Origin: Paraescarpia echinospica
Taxonomy: Eukaryota; Annelida; Polychaeta; Sabellida; Siboglinidae
Assembly (NCBI GenBank): GCA_020002185.1
Contig: CM034538.1
Span: 3,812,773 to 3,876,772 of the forward strand
DNA: 64,000 bases
Direction of reading: 5' to 3'
Shown here: positions 11,901 to 33,550 of the stretch, in pieces
Layout: every line of letters starts with the position of its first letter
Numbering within the stretch: the stretch's first letter is position 1
Position numbers and translations under genes: made by a program
The notes under the pieces: model-generated
The model's database searches: none
What the model saw: only the letters and a program-made list of their open reading frames with translations
What the model was told of the DNA's origin: nothing

Positions 11901-14498
11901 CAAAGGAAACAATGAGCCACGAGAACAGAATTGGCAGCAGCTCGCACCAACGCTACCATGGTCGGCGTGGGCACATTCAGTTGAGCTGTAGTTTTCTCAC
12001 AGGAGAACCTTTAAATACTAGCAATATTAATGTTACATCGACCAGACCTGAACGCGCTTTCTGCAGAGCCAATGCACTATTGAGTAGATGTACTTGAATT
12101 ACTTACACCGAAGAAGATAAATAATCTGTTAAACTCTAAATCTGAATTGCTCAATCGGCTTTGTTCGTCATTCATACACGCATTGACAAAGTTGTCTCAG
12201 CACGCACGCACGGGTTTGGCTTGTGTCCATGTGCAGTAGTCTATATGTCATTCATACGAGATCGAGTGGCTTAAGCTTGAAATGTTACGGCTTACTACTT
12301 CTTCAAAACAAAGCCAGTGAACGTTTGACTGTTTATTGATGTATACATCAACGAATATTCACGTCTGCAGACGGTGTGTATTGACCATACATTATCATAC
12401 AAATAGCTTTGTTTCAGATTCAGAACCGGTACTTGCCATTTCATTAAATAATAAATATGTAAACATGTAGATACGTAAACAGATAAGTTAAACAAATGTA
12501 TAACAAAATATTGAATGTTAAAATCAAAAAATCAAATATATACTAAATGATTATATACTTAAATACGGTTGAATTTCACAATTGTACACTATAGATATAT
12601 ATACATATATATATATACATGTGTATGTATGTGTGTGTGTGTGGGGGGGTATTTTTGTATATATAATTAAGTGTGTATATGTGTGTATTCATTAATAATA
12701 TTTTCAACAATTGCTCATGCATGCATTTGATCAGAGTATGACATACTTATTGGATAATGTCGGGACAGCACAATGTGTCCGTCGTGGCCAGGTTACCGCA
12801 ATGGACATGTAGTGAACAGTGCAAACTAGTCATTCGGAACATTCAAAAGGTGTCCTACGTAGACAGGGTTTCGTTATGGTCAGGTGTTAGGTTTCTTTGT
12901 AATTATATATTAAACGCATGGCGTACTAACACTTCACATGGGTTGTTGACAACGCAGCACAAGGACCAGCAGATCAGCCAGCTTCACTCGGAGAACGTGG
13001 CGATGCACGAGGTGATCGAGCGAGTGACTGCCGACAACGAGATCCTCAAGCACGACATGAGGCGTGTGGAGGGCGCGCTCGCCGACATCATCGCTGCCAC
13101 GGACCTCGAGATGCAGAGCGACACGGTCGACGAGAACATTGCCGACCTGCAACACTTGCTCATGAAGCAGCGCAAGTCCATCAAAAACCTCAAGGTAAGG
13201 ACTACCTCGTCACACATAGAACACATCGTCGGATTGTCCATATTCAATACGGGTTTTCCCATCGAAGACTTCAAAGTAAGATCGACAGCCACATCGTCGA
13301 ATTTTCTTTATTCAGTAGGAGCCTACGGAGTTTTGGAATTTGGGGCTTTAATACGGATTCGCGTCAAATATCAAAATACACTATAAAGACATATGGTGTT
13401 AATATTTACAACTATACATGTCATTGACACATTTGTTTCGGTCGAATATTAAACAGTAATGACGCTATTAAAAGCATATCCTACAAAACGATGCGGGTTG
13501 TTTTCATATAGGTATATTTTAGTAGCATGATAGCTGGCGACATCCGACCGGAATAACAGTGCAAGAGGTCGTTTAACCAAAGAAAATCCTGATTTGGATC
13601 TATTTTAATATAAATAATTTCAAGTCAAAATATGGATTTAAACCATGAAATTGTAGCATGTCTCTTCATGTCTTGACACTGCAATAATATTCGAGTGGCT
13701 GAATGAACTGGAATGTGTGAACTGACCACTCAAATATATGTTGGTGTTCTTCCCCGTGATTTCTTGGTGATCACATCTCTGTCAGTTCCATCCTCCCAAC
13801 GATACCTATTCAACTTTCCTCATGACACTGTCTCTCCGTCTATTGTTGTGTATAAAAATGTATAATTACGTGTAATGTTTCTTTCGACATTTAACTCATC
13901 ATCATGCAATCATGTTGTTAATCTATTATTATTGTTGTCGTCAGTGTTGTTGTTCCCACACTGTGAGTAAACTCAAGTTACGTTTGGTAGGCCCTACCAT
14001 TTGATCGATATCTCCCGTCGAGACATGTCAGTAAAATGTAAAGCGCTTTGAGTATTGGATATTGCGGTATATAAGAACTTACCTTTTTACATGTATCCCG
14101 ACTTCGCTCAACCTGCCCCGGCTGCTCTCCATTTAGCCGTTTGTTGCAGGACGAGAACGCCCAGCTCGCAGCCACCAACAAAGACCTCCGGGGCAAAATG
14201 AACATCCTCACAGACAAGCTCGTCACAGTCAAGTCTACGACTACCTCTCTCGAGCACATTCTTGAACAAGAGCGAATGACGTCCAAGGCAAAGCTTGAGA
14301 ATCTAACGATAAAACTGGTCGACGCTAAGAAAAAACTGGCAGAAGCTACAGCCAAAGAGAACGAATATCGACAGATCATCCAGGTATTTCCGGCTTGGTA
14401 TTTACAGATAAAATGTTGCTGAAGCTTACTCACTCCTTCAGACACACAAGAATAGTACAAATGTGTGTGTGTGTGCGTGTGCGTGCGTGCGTGCGTAC

Positions 14499-14558
<60 letters not shown>

Positions 14559-15924
14559 CTCGTGCATTGACACTGCTGTCAGTAAATAATTTCGAGTGTC
14601 ACTACCACTGTCACTAGTGACTCATTCTTCTAATGTCACCATCACTTCTGGTCATTAGCCAAACACGCTATGGCTACCTAATAACGCAATGACACTTTAC
14701 GAGAACTGGTGACGTCACAGGACCTGGAGGAGCGCGTGGAGAGTGAGGGTGAGAGGATGAGGCTGGCGGTGCTCGAGGCTGACCAGGCGGTTCGGGAGAG
14801 GGAGGCGGCCGAGCAGGAGCTGCAGCGAGTGAATGACCGCACGAGGAAGCTGCTGCGCAAGCTGAATCTGTCCAACAGGTAGAGTTGTCTCTAGTAGGAA
14901 CACTGGAGCGTGTCATTTCCATCTGCATTGCCTCGATTCATTCAGCTGTGTAATGTTGTTCTCCTCCGTATCCTTGTAGTCCGAGGTGAGGCTGACCACG
15001 GTGCACGTTCTCGAGGTCCTTCTTCGTCCGTCGTTGACCACTCACTGCTGTCTCCACTCCCTAGTCCTACATCTCGCTCTCGTTCTCCGCTTCCTCGTCA
15101 ATCCCCCCAAATCTCACATCACATAGGCCTCACATCACAGTCGTGGTCTAAACTGTTGTTGAAGCGGACAGAGCTAATGCGCACTGAGCCATTACCATAG
15201 CTTGATGCGGTTATGAAGTTTGGACTTTAAATGATTTACCAAGTTTAGCTGCACAATTATCATAATTACAGATAGTAGGTTGGTGATGTAATGTGAAGGC
15301 AAGACAATGAGACGAGATCGGCTCTTTTCTATTACAAAGGTTCATGTATAACAATATAATAATAGTAATAATAACAACAAAAACAGGGGGTATAATTATG
15401 ATGAATACTGGGCCCTGGTATGTATACATTCATGCCATACATACGTGTGTTATATTGCTCGCAGCATAGACAACATGGCGTCCGCTGCAGACTACGCCCG
15501 CGACGTCGCCTACGCCCTCAAGCGGCGACGCAACACGCAGCCCAACAGTGGCGTCACGCCGCAAGAGAGCGTCTTCCCGACGGGAGAGAACGGAGACGTC
15601 AGCTCGACTTCAGACGACAAAGACAACCCGCCGAACTCGATTAAAGGGCAATCTAGTCACGACGCGCAACGGCACACGCTGAATGGCGACCTGGAGCTGC
15701 CTCAGTCGACGACGAACCGGAACACGAAGGACCTAAGGCGGGGCAAGTGCGGCATGTGCGGACGGATGTTCGCCGAAGCGTCCAACTTCGACGGCGCATG
15801 CGTGTTCCACAAACCGGATGCGACTCGGCTGAACGACGGCACCGGCGTGGCCGTGTGGTCGTGTTGCATGAGTGTGGACACGGCGAAAGGGTGTCAGAAG
15901 GCGAGACATGTCATCGCCGCATAA
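8928..15924 (+). CDS. CARD-like, coiled-coil protein with C-terminal CHORD-like zinc module (7 exons, 515 aa)
   Basis: Exons: 8928-9089, 10119-10278, 11436-11572, 12958-13194, 14150-14383, 14721-14878 and 15465-15924. All borders are GT-AG, and phases 0,1,0,0,0,2 agree, giving 1548 nt with a TAA stop. A TAA at 8919-8921 lies in frame before the ATG. Intron 3 has a TACTAAC branch site. Residues about 10-105 look like a CARD/death fold split by intron 1 (LSRDEYTKV, then IIRKRWTKAMFDEFVHVMQQ and KQFADAF). Residues about 150-362 are heptad-rich coiled coil. Residues 458-511 form C-x2-C-x13-C-x2-H-x17-CC-x8-C-x4-H with a Trp two before the CC pair, close to a CHORD zinc domain. CARD-coiled-coil proteins act as signalling scaffolds in vertebrates. 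A similar role here is inference. The gene structure is firm, the CARD call moderate, and the zinc module clear but its family tentative. Confidence 0.85.
9205..9830 (-). mobile_element. LINE reverse-transcriptase end (L2/CR1 type) in intron 1
   Basis: The minus strand from about 9815 downwards reads as a decayed reverse-transcriptase C-terminus. It runs SRLDYCNSLLNDIAKKD, then a LQRVHNCLARVA segment, PLLGQLHWLPV, FSDIPRNLR and FSVAAPKIWNQLPIALKS, with only a few stops. A 3' untranslated tail follows (GGCGCTATAGAAGTTTG then TTATTATTATT) near 9215-9245. It is a 5'-truncated, inactive copy inside the first intron of the CARD/zinc-module gene, in antisense orientation. A tail-only relative is at 31677. 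Confidence 0.85.
9891..10118 (+). repeat. 31-bp minisatellite ending in a splice acceptor
   Basis: Seven copies of a 31-bp unit (GTGTGTTGCTGAAGACTCGA then GTGACGTGCCT) start at 9891, 9922, 9953, 9984, 10015, 10046 and 10077. The eighth, partial copy at 10108-10118 reads GTGTGTTGCAG and is the acceptor of exon 2. Copy three also reads TTGCAG (ending 9963), giving a second potential acceptor. Confidence 0.95.
12595..12690. repeat. TA/TG microsatellite
   Basis: Alternating TA then TG dinucleotides with a short G run, in intron 3 of the CARD/zinc-module gene. Confidence 0.85.
13975..14095 (+). mobile_element. SINE 3' fragment
   Basis: ATGTAAAGCGCTTTGAGT and GCGGTATATAAGAACTTACC match the tail of the SINE at 84-411. 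The head is missing. It ends about 55 bp before the exon 5 acceptor at 14150. Confidence 0.75.
14461..14556. repeat. TG then GA microsatellite
   Basis: A TG-rich run switches to an uninterrupted GA run in intron 5 of the CARD/zinc-module gene. Confidence 0.95.
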
Positions 15925-16731
15925 GCACGGTGCTCGAGTAATGACGACGTATTCCGGACCGGAAGCGGTATTGAAACTGTTCCCACCATGAGGCAGTATG
16001 TGTTGACCCGACGTGTAAACGATGAAAACAGAAGTTGAACAAGGCGCTTAGTCAACGGAACTTAGAACTGATTGCAAAACTTGGAAACCTGTCTTTAATC
16101 TGACACAGTAAGACGGACATTAAAACAACCGTAATAACTAATATCATCAATACATGTTTTGCACGTAATTTAATGTATGTATGTTTGTTCAATACAAGAG
16201 TTATAAATACAATATACGTTTTTCATTTCGTATATACAACCCTTATACGTGTGTTTGCTTTTAGTGGGAAACTGATTCTGTAATCCCGAAGTAATACCAG
16301 TATTCACAGACAAATAAAAAACATTCCGTAGATAATTTTTATAACGATTTTATGGACTTTTGCTACATTACCAGAAATACCGAGACAAACCAATTACCCA
16401 TGCGTCACCACTGCACCCTTTCCCCGCGTTCGTCATGTGCAAATGACATCTTAAAACATGCCAAACGATTTATTACGATTCGTTATTAAATATATTTGAC
16501 ACTTTTCAGCTTATAGCAGAATTTACAACCATCTTTTTAAATGCTAACGTAATTATACTGTGCAAATTAATTGAATACGTATTTCTCCATATGTCCACAC
16601 ATAACAATAAATACGACAGAAACAGAGTGGAATATGACATGTACATGACTGGTATTTGAGTGGTATTTTTATAAGGGACTTCGTTAAGTAAACTCAACTG
16701 TGAATCCCTTCCTCCAAAGGAAGATTTTCAC
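15925..16731. other. 3' untranslated region and intergenic DNA
   Basis: Contains the likely 3' untranslated region of the CARD/zinc-module gene up to about 16340. Nothing recognisable follows until the polymerase-like fragment. Confidence 0.5.
16313..16318 (+). promoter_or_regulatory. Candidate polyadenylation signal
   Basis: AATAAA lies 389 bp after the TAA of the CARD/zinc-module gene. It is the first canonical hexamer seen downstream. Confidence 0.45.
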
Positions 16732-17153
16732 AGCGATTTGAAAAACCAAGATATTTCTGACGAAAATTACCCGTACTGCTAACAAATTTGGCGCGATCAC
16801 AATTTTAAAACCTTTCGTGGATTTCTTATTTGGTACAACAATAGAGATGTCGCCCCTTTCCTAGAAGCTATCAAAAATAGTTTTCTTTTTACTAATTGCG
16901 CCACGTAGACATGTTTAAATATGGTATTAGCGTTCCCAGTCTAACCATGAAATTTCTGTTTGACACATTACCACGTGACAATTATTTCAGTCTTTTTAAT
17001 GTCAGTCGCGAAATGTTAAAAAAATCCATCGTAGGGGCCCCTCCACAGTATATCACCGCCATCACGAAGGTCGACGTTACACGGCTTCCAGAATCAAAAG
17101 ACCGCCTCTGCATACGAGAATCCAAGACGAGTGAAGTTTGTCATGTCGATTGA
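16732..17153 (+). pseudogene. Fragment resembling a family-B DNA polymerase ORF of a large mobile or virus-like element
   Basis: Two frames carry consecutive protein-like pieces. 16732-16895 includes SDENYPYC, a stop, then TFRGFLIWYNNRDVAPFLEA. 16896-17153 includes FKYGISVPSLTMKFLF and MLKKSIVG. I recall this order of motifs from multi-copy invertebrate ORFs that lead into a protein-primed family-B DNA polymerase (Polinton/Maverick-like or related elements). The polymerase catalytic motifs themselves are absent, so the assignment is tentative. There is a stop and a frame change, and no flanking termini were seen. It is a dead remnant. Confidence 0.4.
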
Positions 17154-17387
17154 CGAATGACAAGCAGATCGTCTCCACGGTCTTATATAGGAATATAACA
17201 AATCACGTGATAATAATACAATTGACCAACCAGGACAGAACACATCAGCACGATTGACCAATCAGGACAGAACACGTCAGCACCTACGCCATTATCTCAT
17301 TAACATAAGTGATGTTGGAAGGCCTTGGAAAAAATTATAAAACAAATGCTGAACTGCATTTTATTTTATGTATTTTATAGTTTTAAA

Positions 17388-17470
17388 TGTGTCCGACAGG
17401 GGTCGCTATTTGACACCGGGCGCTATTTAGTTCATAAAAATTTCGCTGGGGGCGCTATTTAGTTAATGAC
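17388..17470. repeat. Short repeated GGCGCTATTT motif
   Basis: GGTCGCTATTTGACACC, GGGCGCTATTTAGTT and GGGCGCTATTTAGTT occur in tandem, about 30 bp apart. Related CGCTATTT motifs occur at 49446 (inverted) and 49560 within an inverted-repeat element, so this may be a transposon end. Confidence 0.4.
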
Positions 17471-17593
17471 TTTGACCTAGATATGACGTAATTTGCTTTT
17501 GCCTCTATCATAATCAAATTGTAACTCGTAGAAGACGGACTACTTACAGCATTGTGAAATCGTTGTATGCCTCATTAATACCTGTGTGACAAA

Positions 17594-17970
17594 GCATCGG
17601 CCAGCAATGTGTTCGTTATTGCAATACCACCGGCCAGCAATGTGTTCGTTATTGTATTCCCACCGGCCAGCAATGTGTTCGTTATTGCAATACCACCGGC
17701 CAGCAACGTGTTCGTTATTGCAATGCCACCGGCCAGCAGTGTTTTCGTTATTGTATTCCCACCGGCCAGCAATTTGTTCGTTATTGCAATACCACCGGCC
17801 AGCAATGTGTTCGCTATTGTCTTCCCACCGGCCAGCAGTGTGTTCGCTATTGTTGTCCGATCGGCCAACAAAGTGTTCATTATTGCTGTCCGATCGGATA
17901 GCAATGTGTTCGTTATGGTAGTCCCACCAGCCAGCAATGTGTTCGTTTTTCAAATACCGCCGACCAATTG
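17594..17970. repeat. 33-bp minisatellite
   Basis: About eleven copies of a 33-bp unit with the landmarks CACCGGCCAGCAATGTGTTC and GTTATTGCAATAC. The later copies diverge (CGATCGGCCAACAAAG). The unit is a multiple of three, so several frames stay open. None looks like a real gene. Confidence 0.95.
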
Positions 17971-18224
17971 TTTTGCTTTGTTTGTGGCCAGTATATTGCT
18001 GCAATGTGCCTGCTCGACAATTGCGAAGTATTGTCATGTAACTAAGTAATGCAGTTACAACCGTTATATTAGTAATATAGTTATTCGTTTTGGTGGCGCA
18101 GCGACACGTTGTATAATTAATGTGACTCGACGCAGCTCTCATTGATTCAGCAATGGCAAACTGGAGTGTAGTCAGTGATGCAAGAAGTCGAAATATCATG
18201 TTCAAAAAGGAAACATCGAAATTA

Positions 18225-19005
18225 CTCTTGAGATCAGTCGATGGTACTGTCTGCGTGTATCGTGTGCTGTGGGGGGACACGGTATTGTTTGCGTGTGTCA
18301 TGTGCCGTGGGGGACATGGGACTCTCTGCGCGTGTCGTGTGCCGTGGTGGGACACGGACTGTCTGCGTGAATCGTGTGTGTGTGGCTGTGGTAGGACAAG
18401 GGACTATCTGCGTGAATCGTTTGTGTGGCCATGGGAGACACGGACTGTCTGCGTGAATCGTGTGTGTGCGTGTGGCTGTTGTAGGACAAGGGACTATCTG
18501 CGTGAATCGTTTGTGTGGCCGTGGGGGACACGGACTGTCTGCGTGAATCGTGTGTGTGTGTGGCTGTGGTAGGACAAGGGACTATCTGCGTGAATCGTTT
18601 GTGTGGCCGTGGGGGAACACGGACTCTCTGCGTGAATCGTGTGTGTGCGTGTAGCTGTTGTAGGACAAGGGACTATCTGCGTGAATCGTTTGTGTGGTCA
18701 TGGGGGGACACGGATTGTCTGCGTGAATCGTGTGCGTGTGTCTGTGGTAAGACACGGGACTATCTGCGTGAATCGTTTGTGTGACCGTGGGGGGACACGG
18801 TCTGTCTGCATGAATCGTGTGTGTGTGTGGCTGTGGTAAGACAAGGGGCTGCCTGCGTGAGTCGTGTGAGTGGTCGTGGTGGGACAAGGAACTGTATGTG
18901 TGAGTCGTGTGTGTGGCCGTTGTGGGACACAAGATTGTCTGTGCGAGGCGTGTGTGTGGCCGTGTTGGGACACGAGACTGTCTGTGCGAGTCGTGTGCCG
19001 TGAGT
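18225..19005. repeat. Compound minisatellite with alternating 40-50 bp units
   Basis: Two related units alternate. One contains GGACAAGGGACTATCTGCGT and the other GGGGGACACGGACTGTCTGC, each followed by GTGAATCGT. This gives a higher-order period near 90 bp. The last third drifts to GTGAGTCGTGTG. Confidence 0.9.
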
Positions 19006-19374
19006 GAAAGGAGCTTCGGGCTATCTTCCCGGGTAAATTGTAAAAGAAAACGAATTCTGAAGACGTTCCTGAGCATTCCTGAGCATTGGTTTTAATAGCA
19101 CGACATAAATAGGCGTAACATATGTATTTATCCTGATGGATCTTTCTACGTGTATATCGACTTGTGGGCAATGTTTTATACTGTCTGTACGAATTGTAGG
19201 ACAATACCATTCAAATATTTTGTTTCTCGAAAGTTCACGCCATTTGCATCCCTTGTATTGGTAGTGTATCCTAAGACAACGTCTTTATTATGTGCAGCTG
19301 TCAATGACAGTGTAAATGTGTCATGTGCGTCCAAGCTGAGGATGGGTATATTTTATGTGTAGGTTCTACCTAGA

Positions 19375-21855
19375 TGTCGGCATATATGTAGTATCTCTCC
19401 GTTAGAGGTCGGCGTACATGTTGTATATTCCATTAGATGTCAGTGTACATGTAGTATCTCTCCGTTAGATGTCAGCGTACATGTAGTATATCTCCGTTAG
19501 ATGTCGGCGTACATGTAGTATTTCTCCGGTAGAGGTCGGCGTACATGTTATATATTCCATTAGATGTCGGCGTACATGTAGTATCTCTCCGTTAGATGTC
19601 GGCGTACATGTAGTATTTCTTCGGTAGAGGTCGGCGTACATGTTGTATATTCCATTAGATGTTGGCGTACATGTAGTATCTCTCCATTAGAGGTCGGCGT
19701 ACATATGTTATATCTCTATTAGATGCCGACGTACATGTAGTATCTCTCCGGTAGAGGTTGGCGTACATGTTGTATATTCAGTTAGATGTTGGTGTACATG
19801 TAGTATCCCTCTGGTAGATGTTGACGTACATGTTGACAAACTCTTTAGATGTCGGCGTAAAGTTGTATGTGTCTGTTAGATGTCGGCATACATATTGTAT
19901 ATCTCTGTTAGATGTCGGCGTACATGTAGTATCTCTTTGTTAGATGTCGGCGTACATGTTGTATTTGTCTGTCAGATGTCGGCGTACATGTTGTGTACGT
20001 CTGTTAGATGTCGGCGTACATGTTGTGTACGTCTGTTAGATGTCGGCGTACATGTTGTATGTGTCTGTTAGATGGCGGCGTACATGTTGCATGTGTCTGT
20101 TAGATGTCGGCATACATATTGTATATCTCTGTTAGATGTCGGTGTACATGTAGTATCTCTTTGTTAGATGTCGGCGTACATGTTGTATTTGTCTGTTAGA
20201 TGTCGGCATACATGTTGTGTACGTATGTTAGATGTCGGCGTACATGTTGTGTACGTCTGTTAGATGTCGGCGTACATGTTGTATGTGTCTGTTATATGTC
20301 GGCGTACATATTGTATGTGTCTGTTAGATGTCGGCGTACATGTTGCATGTGTCTGTTATATGTCGGCGTACATGTTGCATGTGTCTGTTAGATGTTGGCG
20401 TACATATTGTATGTGTCTGTTAGATGGCGGCGTACATATTGTATGTGTCTGTTTGATGTCGGCGTACATGTTGCATGTGTCTGTTATATGTCGGCATACA
20501 TATAGTATGTGTCTGTTAGATGGCGGCGTACATATTGTATGTGTCTGTTAGATGGCGGCGTACATATTGTATGTGTCTGTTAGATGTCGGCGTACATATT
20601 GTATGTGTCTGTTAGAAGGCGGCGTACATGTTGTATGTGTCTGTTAGATGTCGGCGTACATATTGTATGTGTCTGTTAGAAGGCGGCGTACATGTTGTAC
20701 GTGTCTGTTAGATGTCGGCATACATGTTGTGTACGTATGTTAGATGTCGGCGTACATGTTGTGTACGTCTGTTAGATGTCGGCGTACATGTTGTATGTGT
20801 CTGTTATATGTCGGTGTACATGTTTTATGTGTCTGTTAGATGTCGGCGTACATGTTGCATGTGTCTGTTAGATGTTGGCGTACATATTGTATGTGTCTGT
20901 TAGATGTCGGCGTACATGTTGCATGTGTCTGTTATATGTCGGCATACATATTGTATGTGTCTGTTAGATGGCGGCGTACATATTGTGTGTCTGTTAGATG
21001 TCGGCGTACATATTGTATGTGTCTGTTAGAAGGCGGCGTACATGTTGTATGTGTCTGTTAGATGTCGGCGTACATGTTGTATGTGTCTGTTATATGTCGG
21101 CGTACATATTGTATGTGTCTGTTAGATGGCGGCGTACATATTGTATGTGTCTGTTAGATGGCGGCGTACATGTTGTATGTGTCTGTTAGATGGCGGCATA
21201 CATGTTGTATGTGTCTGTTAGATGGCGGCGTACATGTTGTATGTGTCTGTTAGATGTCGGCGTACATGTTGTATGTGTCTGTTAGATGTCGGCGTACATG
21301 CGTACATGTTGCATGTTGCAGTTATATGTCGCATTCCTGTCGTCATCGAGATGGCGGCGTGCGTCTGTTAGATGTTACTCGTGTACTGTCTGTTAGATGT
21401 CGGCGTACATGTTGTATGTGTCAGGTTAACGTGGCGTACATATTGTATGTGTCTGTTAGATGGCGGCGTACATGTTGTATGTGTCTGTTAGATGGCGGCA
21501 TACATGTTGTATGTGTCTGTTAGATGGCGGCGTACATATTGTTTGTGTCTGTTAGATGTCGGCGTACATATTGTATGTGTCTGTTAGAAGGCGGCGTACA
21601 TGTTGTATGTGTCTGTTAGATGTCGGCGTACATGTTGTATGTGTCTGTTATATGTCGGCGTACATATTGTATGTGTCTGTTAGATGGCGGCGTACATATT
21701 GTATGTGTCTGTTAGATGGCGGCGTACATGTTGTATGTGTCTGTTAGATGGCGGCATACATGTTGTATGTGTCTGTTAGATGGCGGCGTACATGTTGTAT
21801 GTGTCTGTTAGATGTCGGCGTACATGTTGTATGTGTCTGTTAGATGTCGGCGTAC

Positions 21856-21863
<8 letters not shown>
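19375..21863. repeat. 32-bp minisatellite, about 77 copies, abutting an exon
   Basis: The unit is TGTCGGCGTACATGTTGTAT followed by GTGTCTGTTAGA. The left third is more diverged and the right part more uniform. A block beginning at 20998 is repeated at 21556 (offset 558 bp) without visible change for about 300 bp. At the right edge the last unit runs directly into the minus-strand exon at 21856-21940, sharing its terminal bases. Read on the minus strand each unit contains CTAACAG and GTACGC. Confidence 0.95.
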
Positions 21864-31350
<9,487 letters not shown>

Positions 31351-31676
31351 CTGCACAAAAGTAAGACGCACTTTCGTTGATACAGCATCCATTCAACGTC
31401 TGTAAACTAAATCAGTAAAGCTACTTGAAACTAATTAAATGCAACACCAGTTCAGTTTTAAATCCTCGTGAACGGTGAAATATGTTTTGGGCACATTTTT
31501 ACATACCTGGAATATTTAGATTTCTATTCATTTTCTTCAGTGTCACTGGCACAATACCTACGAAGAATACAGCATCGTACAATGCATGGCATATATACAC
31601 ATTATAATAAAGTATACGTTTAATTCGTGCACAAACTCAGACTCGCACGTGAACCTACAACGAGACATGTAAGATA

Positions 31677-31765
31677 GAATAATAATAATAATAAACTTCT
31701 ATAGCGCCTACGTCCTCAGGAATCTGAGTTCAGATGCGCAACCTACAAAAATTATTAGGCCCTAT
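31677..31765 (-). mobile_element. LINE 3' tail, L2/CR1 type
   Basis: The stretch from AATAATAATAATAAACTTC through TATAGCGCC, CAGGAATCTGAG and GATGCGCAACC matches the 3' tail at 9210-9275. Only the extreme 3' end is present, as expected from 5' truncation. Confidence 0.75.
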
Positions 31766-31949
31766 AGTTGTAATAGAAACAAACGTAGATATTGTCATGG
31801 CAATATTATAATTATTATTAGCATGAGCTTTGTATACACAACAACATACGGTCACGTGTACGTCGTCGCCCGTGTTACAGTCGGGTGCACCCCGCAGGAC
31901 CGCGGATACTGTGAATGTGTCATGTGTTTCCAAGACAAATGCCATGCAT

Positions 31950-33420
31950 AGAGAGGCTGGAGAGCTATCACGTGTATTCTACAATATTCTTGGCTAGCTA
32001 ATAAATGTTTTCTTTAACAGAGTTATCAAATTGCTCCAGTACCAACAATAACCTGAAACAGCAAGATGAATAACCTAATAAGAGTGGTTTCAAATAAACG
32101 CTACATAATATAAAATAAAGACTTTACCAGTGTCCTTCATGAAATGTGTACAACGTCACCACAAGTTGAAACGTTCTAAGACTGTATAATTAAGATAGAT
32201 AGTTAATATAGTAAAATGGACAAGTTGACAGGTAATTGTTTTTATTTCAAACAAGTTCATCAAAAAAAATTCGTTAAACCAAATTTCAAATAAATCTTGG
32301 CAAACATCCCTTAGTTGGGCCTTAGCAAAACATTTCATGATTTCTAGAGTAGATGTAGAAGATTATCATAGGATTTTTTGTGAATGGTTTTCCATAGAAT
32401 ATTTTGTACTATAAAAGTCTATAGAATTGTGTAGAAATTTAAGTGGCCATAATATTATAACAATATTATATTTCTATATAATTATATACAGTATTATATA
32501 TAATTATATATGTTTAACATAATTCTATAGAAAATGTAAGTGGCCACAACAGAAATATGTAGATTTATATAGATTTTTTGCTAAGGGACAGCTATAATTG
32601 CAACCCATTTTCCCCAGCTAGTAACTAGTGATTAGTCTATGCATTTGTTAATTTGAATCAACTTTCATCAGATATATATAGTATACACAAATATTAGAAC
32701 GGAACTAAACACCCTTTAATTTACACGTTATTAAACGTCAACCACTGCGCGGTGCTACCTGTCATGCTCACGGAAAACAAAACAATTATGCACGCAGTTT
32801 CTTATTTTAATTAAATCACGCCGCGGACTATTAACTAATTCAGACATTTGAACAAAGGCTATCCATCTTGGGACTCGAGGCGTTGTGTACACTCAAGATG
32901 TTTGCATTGTTTCCTCAATGCCAGAGATGACATCGTCTCTGATTACAGGAACACCGAAAATGTTTTTGTTTCTCACCTGTATCTCCACGTGCTTTTGTTT
33001 TGAAAACAGTCGTGACGTCACTTGATATAACACGGCTGAAACTTCTTGTAATTCAAATGCTGTTCGTTACATGGATATTCAAGGGTACAGTTACAATGCT
33101 AACGTTACACATGACAGCACTCTAACTGTAAACTTAGTTATTTAAACCACTAAGTATGCTAACAGAATTTAGTATTACTGTGAATACTCCAGTAGGGAGC
33201 AGCAACTGTGCCATGCTTCGTGAATACATGTTGAATTAAACACTGAACACAATATTTATATTATTATTATTGTATATTCTCATAAGATATGCACACTTGT
33301 GAGACAACTTTAATTTTAAATCCACACATAATAGCCACTGGTAATGGGTCATATGTGCTCGTAGAAATGGAAGACTGAAATATCCCTGGCGGGCCAACCA
33401 ATCGTCGGATCGATTTGTTG
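31950..33420. other. Intergenic DNA, no gene recognised
   Basis: AT-rich, with an imperfect TATA-rich patch near 32450-32520. This is the interval between the two oppositely oriented partial genes and may hold both promoters. Confidence 0.5.
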
Positions 33421-33429
33421 ACACCGATC

Positions 33430-33550
33430 ACGTGGTTTTATTAGCGCTCGAAATCCTGCAGGTTGTCGGTGCTCTACTCAAAGATCTGCCTTGCTGCATG
33501 TGGCTGATGCGCACGGATTAACCGCGGGATAAATCTTTCGGAATTTCGAG
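33430..33550 (+). promoter_or_regulatory. Possible 5' non-coding exon of the PDZ gene
   Basis: A CG-richer patch in AT-rich surroundings ends in TTCGAG before GTATGTAG, a good donor at 33551. It would join the acceptor TTTTCCAG at 36068-36075. This rests on composition and splice motifs only. Confidence 0.25.
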
